From NCBI GenBank assembly GCA_905236755.1, contig CAJOCR010000010.1, forward strand, positions 1 through 64,000: DNA of 64,000 nucleotides, written 5' to 3'. How positions within the stretch are numbered: the stretch's first letter is position 1; each line of letters opens with the position of its first letter. The position numbers were made by a program, and so were the translations under genes. Below, piece after piece: positions 37,143 to 45,719 of this stretch. This stretch comes from an uncultured Prevotella sp. Lineage in GTDB: Bacteria > Bacteroidota > Bacteroidia > Bacteroidales > Bacteroidaceae. A model generated the notes under the pieces. It worked only from the letters and a program-made list of their open reading frames with translations. It made no database searches and was not told the origin of the DNA.

Positions 37143-39668
37143 TTGGCTATAAAAAATTTTATACTTGGCAGTTTACTGCTTCTCGCCCCTTTCCACACCA
37201 ACGCCCAACAATTCAAAAAAGCATGGGGCGACATCGAATATAAAGGCAAACCATGGGTTACCAACGCTTCCAAACCTAATAAGATTAAGCACGGATTAAG
37301 CAACAGGCACCTTAGCGTATGGGCAAGTCATGGTAGATATTTCGACAACGAAAAGAAGGTGTGGAAATGGCAACGTCCACGATTGTTTGAGACAACAGAA
37401 GACCTCTTCACTCAAACTATCGTGGTTCCTTATCTTATTCCTATGCTCGAGAATGCTGGAGCCATTGTGTTCACACCCCGCGAACGCGACTGGCAACCTC
37501 TTGAGGTTATCGTTGACAACGACCACAGCACAGCTCTCTCACGCTATACTGAACAAAGCAAATCACGTTTGTGGACCCGTTCCGACGAACGTGGTTTTGC
37601 TATGCACGAAGGCAATTATCAGAACATTGAAAATCCCTTCTCTGCAGGTACTGCCCGCCAATGTATCACAACAAGCAGTCACTCTAATGCTTCATCAGTA
37701 AGCTATCAACCACAGTTCTCATCAGAAGGCAGATATGCAGTATATGTCAGCTACCAAACAAATGCTGCCAGCATTGATGATGCCGAATACATTGTTTATC
37801 ACCAAGGACAGAAAACCACCTTTCACGTAAACCAACAGATGGGTGGCAACACATGGGTGTATCTTGGTTCATTCAATTTCGACCGAGGTTGCAACGAGTT
37901 CAACCGTGTTGTACTCACCAACTATTCTAAACACAAAGGCGTTGTATCTGCCGATGCCGTTCGATTTGGTGGAGGTATGGGCAATATAGAACGTGGAGGC
38001 ACCACCAGCGGATTTCCACGCTGCCTTGAGGGAGCACGCTACTATGCACAATGGGCAGGCGCCCCTTACGAAGTATATGGCACAAAGCACGACGAGAGCG
38101 ACTATGGCGACGATATCAATGTGCGCCCGCTGATGACCAACTGGCTCGGTGGCGGTTCGGTATTCATGCCAACCATCAAAGGCAAGAAAGTACCTCTTGA
38201 ACTCGCCCTTGCCATTCACAGCGATGCAGGAAAGACAAACAACGACTACGACCTCATCGGTTCGCTTGCCGTATGCACAACAGAATACAATGAAGGACTT
38301 CTCGATGCTGGCATCTCACGACAAACATCCAAAGACCTTGCCCGCCGACTCCTCGACGGCCTCGATAGAGACCTTCCTCCTATAGCAAGTCGCTGGGCAC
38401 GTCGCTACCTCTGGGATCGTAACTATTCAGAAACACGAAACCCAGAAGTTCCTTCAGCAATTCTTGAAACACTCTCTCATCAAAACTTTGCCGACATGAA
38501 GTTAGGACACGATCCAAACTTCAAGTTCGCCCTTGCCCGTTCGGTATATAAAACCATCGCAAGATACGTTAACGACCAGCATGGCGAAAAGACTGTTATC
38601 CAGCCACTTGCACCACATAAGTTCAAGTTAGAGTTCATTAAAAAAGGCACCGTTCGCTTGTCGTGGATTCCAACCTACGACCTGCTTGAACCAACAGCCA
38701 CCGCCAAGAGCTATAATGTATATGTAGCAACAGGCAACAGTGATTTTGATAACGGAACAAACACCCGAAAAGATTACTACGATATCAAGCTCGAACCAGG
38801 AATAGTATATAACTTCCGCGTATCGGCAGTAAACGATGGTGGCGAGAGTTTCCCATCAAATGTGCTTTCTGCCGTATATCAACCAGAAGCAACAAACACA
38901 ATTCTCATCGTCGATGCATTCAACCGCCTTTCATCACCTGCCGTTGTAAACAAGCCAGGCAAGAAAGGTTTCGACCTCAGTGTCGATGAAGGAGTAACAC
39001 GCGGCATAACAGCTGGTTGGGAAGGTCAGAACATGGTTGCCGGCAACGACTTCAACCATGTGCGTACCCATGCCGACGCCATCGCCTCAACACATCAATA
39101 TAATGTTGTGAGCACCAGTGCCGATGCCTTCGTAGAAGGCGACCAGAGCATGTATTACACAGCCATAGATCTTGTCTTTGGATTGCAGAAGAATGCACCT
39201 TGGCAACTGAAATACTACAAGACCTTCACCCCTACCATGCAGAAGAAGCTCAATGCCTACTCACGTCTTCATGGTAAGATAATGGTTAGTGGCAGCTTCC
39301 TTGGCAGCGACATGCAGAACCCTACCGACAAGAGCTTCATGCAATCACTGTTCAAACTGGAGTATGCACCAACCCAAACCGACTCTATCGGCAACATGCT
39401 CAATGGCTTGGGAATGATGTATAACTACTATCGTTCCATCAACCCCACTCACTATGCAGCCACCCATCCCGAAGTGTTGCAGCCACTGCAGAATGCCATC
39501 TGCGCCATGCAATACGACAACGGCCTTTCGGCAGCAGTAGCTTACAAAGGCAGCGACTATGCCACCTTCGCCATGGGCGTTCCCTTCGAATGTATCAGGG
39601 AAAAGGGTGAGAGGGATAAGTTGATGCAGGGGATACTAAACTATCTAATAGCCTCCCCCAGCCGATAA
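37143..39668 (+). CDS. Exported amidase-like protein with golvesin-like and Fn3 domains
   Basis: Secreted multidomain protein of 841 aa. A signal peptide (MAIKNFILGSLLLLAPFHTNAQ) follows a TTG start. Residues about 25-135 (LSVWASHGRYFD, GAIVFTPRERDW) and about 340-490 (LALAIHSDAG, PSAILETLSHQNFADMKLG) resemble the two halves of an Amidase_3-type peptidoglycan amidase. They are split by a golvesin-like domain (about 190-285; YAVYVSYQTNAASIDDAEYIV) of the xanthan-lyase type. A fibronectin III domain follows (about 505-595), then a C-terminal Rossmann-like domain beginning ILIVDAFNRL. Peptidoglycan or surface-glycan cleavage is inferred. Confidence 0.75.
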   Translation: MAIKNFILGSLLLLAPFHTNAQQFKKAWGDIEYKGKPWVTNASKPNKIKHGLSNRHLSVWASHGRYFDNEKKVWKWQRPRLFETTEDLFTQTIVVPYLIPMLENAGAIVFTPRERDWQPLEVIVDNDHSTALSRYTEQSKSRLWTRSDERGFAMHEGNYQNIENPFSAGTARQCITTSSHSNASSVSYQPQFSSEGRYAVYVSYQTNAASIDDAEYIVYHQGQKTTFHVNQQMGGNTWVYLGSFNFDRGCNEFNRVVLTNYSKHKGVVSADAVRFGGGMGNIERGGTTSGFPRCLEGARYYAQWAGAPYEVYGTKHDESDYGDDINVRPLMTNWLGGGSVFMPTIKGKKVPLELALAIHSDAGKTNNDYDLIGSLAVCTTEYNEGLLDAGISRQTSKDLARRLLDGLDRDLPPIASRWARRYLWDRNYSETRNPEVPSAILETLSHQNFADMKLGHDPNFKFALARSVYKTIARYVNDQHGEKTVIQPLAPHKFKLEFIKKGTVRLSWIPTYDLLEPTATAKSYNVYVATGNSDFDNGTNTRKDYYDIKLEPGIVYNFRVSAVNDGGESFPSNVLSAVYQPEATNTILIVDAFNRLSSPAVVNKPGKKGFDLSVDEGVTRGITAGWEGQNMVAGNDFNHVRTHADAIASTHQYNVVSTSADAFVEGDQSMYYTAIDLVFGLQKNAPWQLKYYKTFTPTMQKKLNAYSRLHGKIMVSGSFLGSDMQNPTDKSFMQSLFKLEYAPTQTDSIGNMLNGLGMMYNYYRSINPTHYAATHPEVLQPLQNAICAMQYDNGLSAAVAYKGSDYATFAMGVPFECIREKGERDKLMQGILNYLIASPSR

Positions 39669-39932
39669 AATAAAAATTCGTGGAGACAAAAATAGAATCG
39701 CCAAAATAGTAGATAATAAACATAAAGTAATAATTTTTAAAAAAAATCCTCAAACTCAACAGCCTTGCTAATTTTGTTATCAAAGGTTTTAATCCGGAGG
39801 TAATGAGCAATGCGAGGCTCTCTAAGTAAGATTTAAATATTGAAAGAATGAAAAATTTAAATATTAAAAAGCGCTGTGCGCTTCAATATTCAATCTTCAA
39901 TATTCAATCTTCAATAGCGAGTATTTACTATC
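39669..39932. repeat. Gap with tandem 7-mer repeats
   Basis: An AAGCGC...GCGCTT hairpin (about 39868-39884) is followed by five tandem 7-mers alternating TTCAATA and TTCAATC (about 39884-39918). No gene or clear promoter is seen. Confidence 0.55.
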
Positions 39933-40232
39933 ATGAAAATTCAAGCAAACCAATCTGGTACCCGAAGCATCGAGATTACTGATAAGCATCTCGAAACAAT
40001 TGAAAAGTATCAACTCTTCCGCAATCTCGTTGATTCCAACGGATTTGTTGACGAAGCAGTTCTTGACAAGTTGAAACTCAATGTCCGTGCACTTCTCGAA
40101 AGCAGCACAAAGGACAATGACCTTCTCGACCTCTGTCTTGATGTCATTTACAATAACAATATGAAGGCCTTAGGGCTCCACAACCTCGTATTAGCATACG
40201 TGGAGTGGAAGAATAAAAATAATGGAATATAA
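39933..40232 (+). CDS. Hypothetical protein, 99 aa, upstream of ygiQ
   Basis: Small helical protein (MKIQANQSGTRSIEITDKHLETIEKY at the start, LVLAYVEWKNKNNGI at the end) with no signal peptide. Its last 11 bases overlap the ygiQ start, so the two are translationally coupled and probably functionally linked. Acidic residues and a regular helix pattern suggest a compact helical domain. The family is not recognised. Confidence 0.78.
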   Translation: MKIQANQSGTRSIEITDKHLETIEKYQLFRNLVDSNGFVDEAVLDKLKLNVRALLESSTKDNDLLDLCLDVIYNNNMKALGLHNLVLAYVEWKNKNNGI

Positions 40233-42303
40233 ACTAACAGATTTTCTACCCACAACGAAGAAAGAGTGTGACCTTCGTGGATGGGATCAGCTCGACATCA
40301 TTCTCTTCTCGGGCGACGCATATATTGATCACCCTGCCTTCGGAGCAGCCGTAATTGGTCGTTATCTGGAGGCTGCGGGATATCGTGTGGCTATAGTGCC
40401 ACAACCCGACTGGCATGGCGACTTCCGTGATTTCAAGAAACTCGGACGCCCACGCCTCTTCTTTGGTATTGCACCAGGAGCCATGGACTCAATGGTAAAC
40501 CGCTACACAGCCAACCGTCGCCTGCGTAGCGAAGATGCCTATAGCCCTGACTCACGTCACGACATGCGCCCCGATTATCCAACAATCGTATATACACAGA
40601 TTCTAAAGAAACTCTATCCCGATGTGCCTGTTGCCATTGGCGGCATAGAGGCTTCCCTGCGCCGTGTCACCCACTACGACTATTGGCAGGATCATCTCGA
40701 AAAGAGTATCCTTGTCAAGAGTGGTGCCGACATACTTATCTATGGTATGGGCGAAAAGCCTATCACCGAATTAGCTAAGCAGATAGAACTGGGTAGAAAC
40801 ATCAAAGATATTCGCGAGATTCCTCAAACAGCTTATCTCTGCAAGGAAGACGGCATCGATGGCGGTATCAAAGACGACGATATCGTTCTGCATAGCCATG
40901 AGGAATGTCTAAGAAACAAAAAGGCTGAAGCCGAAAACTTCCGTCATGTAGAGGAAGAATCAAACAAGATGCATGCACAACGCCTTATACAAGCCGTTGA
41001 CAATAAGTATGTGGTTATCAATCCACCTTACCCACCAATGACAACACCTGAGGTAGATGCGTGCTACGACCTTCCATACACACGTATGCCTCATCCAAAA
41101 TACAAAGGCAAGACCATTCCAGCCTTCGAGATGATTAAGTTCTCGGTAAACATCCATCGTGGATGTTTTGGCGGATGTGCCTTCTGCACTATCTCAGCTC
41201 ACCAAGGCAAGTTCATCGCCTGCCGAAGCAAAGAGAGTATTCTTCGTGAGGTGAAGAAAGTAGTTAAGATGCCAGGGTTCAAAGGCTACCTCAGCGACCT
41301 TGGCGGTCCTTCAGCAAATATGTATGGCATGCACGGACGCAACCTCAAGGCATGCGAACATTGCAAGCGCCCATCATGCATAAACCCACAGATTTGTCCT
41401 AACCTCGTCACCGACCACAGCAAACTTCTCGACATCTATCATGCCGTTGACGCCCTTCCAGAGATAAAGAAGAGCTTCATAGGTAGTGGTGTGCGTTACG
41501 ACCTGTTGCTGCACAAGAGCAAAGACGAGAAGAGCAACGAGGCAGCACGACAATACACACGCGAGCTTATCACAAAACATGTCAGCGGACGACTGAAGAT
41601 AGCACCTGAGCACACCTCCGACCGTGTGCTGAAGCTCATGCGCAAACCATCGTTCGAACTGTTCTATGAGTTCAAGCGCATCTTCGACAAGATAAACAAA
41701 GAAGAAGGACTTCGACAACAGATAATACCTTATTTCATCAGTTCGCATCCAGGATGTCATCCAGAGGACATGGCAGAGCTTGCTGTTATCACCAAGGATC
41801 TTGATTTCCACCTCGAACAGGTACAGGACTTCACCCCTACCCCAATGACTGTGTCAACAGAGGCATGGTACACAGGTTTCGACCCTTACACCCTCGAGCC
41901 AGTATTCTCGGCAAAGACACCAAAAGAAAAACTTGCACAGCGTCAGTTCTTCTTCTGGTATAAGCCAGAGGAACGAGCAGGCATACGTCAGGAACTCATA
42001 CGCATGCACCGTGAAGACCTGCTGCAGAAACTCTATCCTAACGGCATACCAGGTGGTTTCAGCAACCACAAAGACAAGAATGCCCGTCACAAAAACGACG
42101 AGCCCCGTGGACGCAGAGGCAAAGAAAGTCGCAAGAAACGTCCCGATGTACGTTATGACGACAAACCCGTCGGCTCAGTATATGACAATCCGGGAGTAGG
42201 AAAAGCAGCCAAGCCAAAACACACCGGCTCCGGCTATTTCAAGGGCAAAACCCAAAAGAGCTTTAACCCGAACTTCACCCCTTCCAACAAGAGAAAAAAA
42301 TAA
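40222..42303 (+). CDS. ygiQ: YgiQ-family radical SAM protein
   Basis: Radical SAM protein of 693 aa. The N-terminal YgiQ domain (LDIILFSGDAYIDHPAFGAAVIGRYLEAAGYRV, GGIEASLRR) resembles a B12-binding-type fold. The iron-sulfur motif CFGGCAFC (about C315, C319, C322) is CX3CX2C, followed by AHQGKFIACRSKESI. KEHTSDRVL-type residues (APEHTSDRVLKLMRKPS) and the DFTPTPMTVSTEAWYTG motif are YgiQ-specific. The C-terminal about 75 residues are a Lys/Arg-rich tail (ending NKRKK), possibly for RNA binding. The reaction is not established to my knowledge. Confidence 0.93.
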   Translation: MEYKLTDFLPTTKKECDLRGWDQLDIILFSGDAYIDHPAFGAAVIGRYLEAAGYRVAIVPQPDWHGDFRDFKKLGRPRLFFGIAPGAMDSMVNRYTANRRLRSEDAYSPDSRHDMRPDYPTIVYTQILKKLYPDVPVAIGGIEASLRRVTHYDYWQDHLEKSILVKSGADILIYGMGEKPITELAKQIELGRNIKDIREIPQTAYLCKEDGIDGGIKDDDIVLHSHEECLRNKKAEAENFRHVEEESNKMHAQRLIQAVDNKYVVINPPYPPMTTPEVDACYDLPYTRMPHPKYKGKTIPAFEMIKFSVNIHRGCFGGCAFCTISAHQGKFIACRSKESILREVKKVVKMPGFKGYLSDLGGPSANMYGMHGRNLKACEHCKRPSCINPQICPNLVTDHSKLLDIYHAVDALPEIKKSFIGSGVRYDLLLHKSKDEKSNEAARQYTRELITKHVSGRLKIAPEHTSDRVLKLMRKPSFELFYEFKRIFDKINKEEGLRQQIIPYFISSHPGCHPEDMAELAVITKDLDFHLEQVQDFTPTPMTVSTEAWYTGFDPYTLEPVFSAKTPKEKLAQRQFFFWYKPEERAGIRQELIRMHREDLLQKLYPNGIPGGFSNHKDKNARHKNDEPRGRRGKESRKKRPDVRYDDKPVGSVYDNPGVGKAAKPKHTGSGYFKGKTQKSFNPNFTPSNKRKK

Positions 42304-42309
42304 AATAAA

Positions 42310-42458
42310 GAAAATAGAGAGCAAAGACTCAGATGAGTCTTATGATGTACTTGATATACACTCTTTTATAAATGCAAGCATTTAACAAGATTGTATACAA
42401 GTCCATCCCCACTACGTGGGTTGCTCTCTTTCGAAAATGCAGCAAAGCTGCTAAAATT
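42310..42458. repeat. Structured repeat A (cloverleaf element, reverse orientation)
   Basis: Four-way junction: outer stem AGAGAGCAA (42316-42324) with TTGCTCTCT (42421-42429); hairpin 42324-42331 with 42334-42341; arm 42349-42359 with 42393-42402 (one bulge) holding an AAATGC/GCATTT tip (42370-42383); hairpin CCCAC/GTGGG (42408-42420). GAAAAT direct repeats flank it (42310-42315, 42433-42438). A GCAGC/GCTGC hairpin follows. It is identical to 47452-47601 except for one substitution and one inserted base. Confidence 0.8.
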
Positions 42459-42504
42459 GCCTTCGGCATAAAATTTATCATACATAATATAACAGTCTTT
42501 TATC
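42459..42504. repeat. Short hairpin leader before the GxxExxY gene
   Basis: The hairpin TTGCC/GGCATAA and the following AAATTTATCATA (42457-42482) are the exact reverse complement of 47629-47654. No TAnnTTTG box is seen before the GxxExxY ATG at 42505. Confidence 0.6.
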
Positions 42505-42954
42505 ATGAACAAATTCGAAATAAGTAAAGAACCTATTAATGATGTTCTTAGGAAACAACTTATAGATTATGCTTATCCTATAATCGGATGTATGCACTAT
42601 GTTCACGAAAATCTTGGACCTGGTTTACCTGAATATTGCTATCAAGAAGCCTTGACAATGACCCTAAAAGAAAAAGGGTTTGAGATTATGAAAGAATATA
42701 AGCATAACATTGTTTTCAACAACCATACCTTGGATAGTTTTATAAAAATGGACTTGGTTGTAAAAATGCCAAAAGGAAACATTATAATTGAATGCAAAAG
42801 CATAAAAAGTATCGGAGATAGAGAACAATTCCAAACATTTGGATATCTTAGAGGAACTCAATTTCCTATTGCAATACTTGTAAATTTTGGAACATGGCCA
42901 AAAGCTCAAATTGAACGCTATTATTACAAAGATGGTGTTATAAAAGCCTTTTAA
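42505..42954 (+). CDS. GxxExxY protein, PD-(D/E)XK nuclease-like
   Basis: Protein of 149 aa. The family motif is G40-LP-E43-YC-Y46 in a conserved CMHYVHENLGPGLPEYCYQEAL context. D83 (KMDLVVKMPKGNIIIECKS) and E96-C-K98 give the D-X12-E-x-K arrangement of PD-(D/E)XK nucleases. It is AT-richer than neighbouring genes, suggesting horizontal origin. It lies between structured repeat A and a half-spacer (about 42990-43010), in a region crowded with such elements. The biological role of GxxExxY proteins is unknown to me; a nuclease role is inferred from the motif. Confidence 0.87.
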   Translation: MNKFEISKEPINDVLRKQLIDYAYPIIGCMHYVHENLGPGLPEYCYQEALTMTLKEKGFEIMKEYKHNIVFNNHTLDSFIKMDLVVKMPKGNIIIECKSIKSIGDREQFQTFGYLRGTQFPIAILVNFGTWPKAQIERYYYKDGVIKAF

Positions 42955-43537
42955 GCCCATATTGCTGCAAATTACTTACAATATACACAAATATTTTATG
43001 CCGAAGGACAACCGTAGGTCATCGACTGAGCGCTTGCAGTCAACGAAGTTGGTGCAAGCATTAAAGTGAAGGAGATTATTTTGGCTCACCCGTAATCCCC
43101 TGTGTTAGGAAGAAAACCTTTAAAACCAAGAAAAAATATTAACTACGGAACTTTCTCAAGTGAATATTTATTAGAGAAAAAAATAGAAAGCAAGGCTTTA
43201 ATGAGCCTTATGATGTTCTTACTTGCTTTCTTTTATAAATGCAAGCATTTAACAAGAAATCAAGTAATTCCATCTCCACTTCGTGGTTGCTTTCTTAAAG
43301 CTGCTAAAATTGCCTTCGGCATAAAATTAAGCAATCAAATTGTGTATATTTTATGCGCACAGCGCAATTTTGGCGCATAGCGCCCTATTTTCGTAATGAT
43401 GTAAGGCTTTAGCCTGATGAGATTATATTCCAGGCTGTTGAAAACTTGTTTTCATAAAGCCTTAAATATAATCTCATCATAAGAGCGAATGCTCTTTACA
43501 TCATTATTTTCCTTTATTTTACTACGTATTTTTGTAT
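42955..43537. repeat. Structured repeat block: III-1 and composite C
   Basis: After a half-spacer (ATTTTATGCCGAAGG, about 42991-43007) comes element III-1 (43019-43080), a diverged copy of the 65-bp elements at 45655 and 47345. Composite C follows: cloverleaf C-I (outer stem AGAAAGCAA 43185-43193 with TTGCTTTCT 43287-43295; inner stems AAGGCT/AGCCTT, TTACTTG/CAAGTAA, CCAC/GTGG), small hairpins (43310-43385), then C-II (outer stem 43394-43404 with 43496-43506; AGGCT/AGCCT; a 14-bp arm 43416-43429 with 43465-43478; AAGAGC/GCTCTT). C-II is bracketed by TATTTTC. No gene is seen. Confidence 0.7.
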
Positions 43538-44287
43538 TTATTCCATAGAAGAAACCGAAAGAACCGTTACATCTTCCAATGGACGGTCATCGCCTGATGT
43601 TTTCACATTCTGAATCTTTTCCACTACATCAAGCCCCTCTTCCACTTCACCAAACACAGTGTATTGGTTGTCGAGGAAAGGAGTACCACCGATAGTGGTG
43701 TATGCCTCAACCTGTTCATCAGTGAACTTAGGCTTGCCCATTTCCATACATGTAGCCTTAGTTTCAGCAATCAACTCATCCTGCAGCTCCTGCAATCCTG
43801 CACGGTCACGGTTTCTGCGCAGAGTCATTATCTCGTCATGGTGAGCCTTGGCAAGGTTGTTGAACACCTGCTGTTCCTGCTGCATAGCCATCTGCTTCTC
43901 CATCTGTTTCAGTTCTGCAGGCTTGAAGGTCTTACCCCATACAATATAAAACTGACTACCACTACTTGCACGCTCAGGGTTCACCTCGTCGCCAGTACGG
44001 GCAGCACTCAGGGCACCACGTTTATGAAACAGCTGAGGATAAACAAACTCAGCAGGGATAGTATAGTCAGGACCACCCATGCCAAGACGCTTGCCCTTAG
44101 GCGCACCCTTACTGTCGGGGTCACCACCCTGAATCATAAAGTCTTTGATAACACGATGGAACAGAGTACCATCAAAATAACCTTCCTTAGCTAACTTCAC
44201 AAAGTTATCTCTATGCTTAGGAGTCTCGTCATACAGGCGAACAACGATGTCGCCCTCGCTTGTTGAAATCTTAATTCTTGTTGACAT
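43538..44287 (-). CDS. Cyclophilin-type peptidylprolyl isomerase
   Basis: Cytoplasmic PPIase of 249 aa accelerating proline isomerisation. The cyclophilin core is clear: GDIVVRLYDETPKHRDNFVKLAKEGYFDGTLFHRVIKDFMIQGGDP at the start, SSGSQFYIVWGK, and DNQYTVFGEVEEGLDVVEKI near the end. About 80 residues rich in Gln, Glu and Lys (about 118-195) are inserted between these, probably a helical hairpin. No signal peptide is seen. The family is common in Bacteroidetes. Confidence 0.93.
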   Translation of the reverse strand: MSTRIKISTSEGDIVVRLYDETPKHRDNFVKLAKEGYFDGTLFHRVIKDFMIQGGDPDSKGAPKGKRLGMGGPDYTIPAEFVYPQLFHKRGALSAARTGDEVNPERASSGSQFYIVWGKTFKPAELKQMEKQMAMQQEQQVFNNLAKAHHDEIMTLRRNRDRAGLQELQDELIAETKATCMEMGKPKFTDEQVEAYTTIGGTPFLDNQYTVFGEVEEGLDVVEKIQNVKTSGDDRPLEDVTVLSVSSME

Positions 44288-44419
44288 TATTTTATAGTTT
44301 ATGAGTTTACTGTTTACCGTTTATAGTTTTACCGTCTCGAATCTTTTTTTTTTCTCGTCTCATTTTTTATCTCGACGTGTTGATGAGAGTTTGCACGAAT
44401 AATTCGAGAATTCATCCTC

Positions 44420-45577
44420 TTACATTCTTCTTGTCAACACAAAGTAGATGAGCAAGCCCACGAAGTGCATTGCCACCATTGTCCTGAAAGCAGCGTCATA
44501 GCCAAAGAACTCAGCCACCACACCGCCGCCGAGAATACCAAGACCTAATCCCAGATCCCATGATGTGAGAAGAGTAGAATTAGCTGTTCCTCGCTCATTA
44601 TGGTTGGCAATACCGATAATCATATTCTGAAAGGCTGGCCACAGATGACCATTACCCAATCCTATCAATATAGCACTTCCGTAGTATCCCCACATCGAAG
44701 GCCATGCAATGAACATAGTGTATCCCACCATAGACAGCATAATACCCTCTGCCCCATTCCTTACAAGATGTCCTTCCTTCAGCGATTTACGTCCCTGTAA
44801 TCGCGAGGCAATAAGACCAATAGACAGCAGGAGAAAAAAAGTGCCCGTTCCCGAGGTAATGCCCAAGTGTTCTTTTCCATATATGGCAAGATAATTACTT
44901 AGCACACCCCAGCAGAAACCAAAGAACATCATGTTCAAAGCCAGATACCAGCCCTTAACAAGGAAGAATCTATCCAACGACAGCTTGCGTTTCACCTTAA
45001 TCTGTTCCCTCTTAGGCATTTTTACCTGTGAAGCCGTAAGAAAACCTATTCCAGCTATTATAAAGGCAAGCCAGAAAAGCATATCAAAGTTGTGCACATA
45101 ACGATAGATAAAGATACCCACCGAAGGCGCTATTGCCGAACCAAGATTATTACTTATGCCATAAAAGCCAATACCCTCATTACGCCTTGACGACGGCAAC
45201 ACATCAATAGCCACCGTAGAGTTAGCCACCGTAGAAGCACCAAACGGACCACCATGCAATGTTCTCACAATAGCAAACAACACCACAGAGCCAGCAGCTA
45301 AATAACCCGCAAAGCACAAGAAATATAAAAACAGCACCACTAACAGCACCCTCTTTCGTGGAAACGAATCCACGAAGAACCCGCTGAACGGACGAATGAG
45401 CAGCGCCACAAGAGTATAGCCACTAAGCACCAATCCTATCATATCCTTCGTCGAGTGAAACGTCTCAGCCATATATATCGGCAACAGAGGCGTAAGCAGA
45501 TAAAACGAGAAGAACAGACAGAAATTAGTTACCATCACCTTGTTATAATTTCCATTCCAAAGTTTCTCTGTTTCCAT
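44420..45577 (-). CDS. Major facilitator superfamily transporter
   Basis: Inner-membrane secondary transporter of 385 aa with about 12 predicted helices. The conserved loop-2-3 region reads LLIRPFSGFFVDSFPRKRVLL (the MFS D-x-x-x-R-K pattern). The first helix is at about 17-35 and the last ends with VLTRRM. Substrate is unknown; the drug-efflux subgroup (SetA/YfcJ type) is plausible. A -7 box lies 9 bases upstream. The sequence upstream of that box is shared with luxS. Confidence 0.88.
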   Translation of the reverse strand: METEKLWNGNYNKVMVTNFCLFFSFYLLTPLLPIYMAETFHSTKDMIGLVLSGYTLVALLIRPFSGFFVDSFPRKRVLLVVLFLYFLCFAGYLAAGSVVLFAIVRTLHGGPFGASTVANSTVAIDVLPSSRRNEGIGFYGISNNLGSAIAPSVGIFIYRYVHNFDMLFWLAFIIAGIGFLTASQVKMPKREQIKVKRKLSLDRFFLVKGWYLALNMMFFGFCWGVLSNYLAIYGKEHLGITSGTGTFFLLLSIGLIASRLQGRKSLKEGHLVRNGAEGIMLSMVGYTMFIAWPSMWGYYGSAILIGLGNGHLWPAFQNMIIGIANHNERGTANSTLLTSWDLGLGLGILGGGVVAEFFGYDAAFRTMVAMHFVGLLIYFVLTRRM

Positions 45578-45585
45578 ATCATGTG

Positions 45586-45593
45586 CAAAGATA
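45586..45593 (-). promoter_or_regulatory. -7 box of the MFS gene
   Basis: TATCTTTG on the minus strand, 8 bases from the ATG (45577). The adjoining 21 bases (45596-45616) are identical to 47323-47343 upstream of luxS. Confidence 0.55.
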
Positions 45594-45654
45594 CTAATTT
45601 AATGTGGAATTACGAATTATTAATTCGAATGAATAATGAGTAATTAATAATGAG

Positions 45655-45719
45655 TAATCATCGACTGAGTGCTTGCTGTCGGCTTGCCGGTGCAAGCATA
45701 AAGACGAAGGAGGTAATTA
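45655..45719. repeat. 65-bp repeat III-2
   Basis: Identical over 65 bases to 47345-47409. It contains nested hairpins: TGCTTGC/GCAAGCA around CGGC/GCCG. AATTACGAAT occurs at 45608-45617 and again at 45715-45724, looking like a flanking duplication. The relative at 43019-43080 replaces CGGC/GCCG by CAAC/GTTG, keeping the pairing. Confidence 0.75.

Noticed and set aside
42316..42429. The cloverleaf fold as a tRNA gene
   Set aside because: Arm lengths, loop sequences and the absence of T-loop and anticodon-arm consensus do not fit tRNA; the stems vary freely between copies.
43394..43506. Structured repeats as integron attC sites
   Set aside because: No integrase gene, no GTTRRRY-type core, and three internal arms rather than a single imperfect hairpin.
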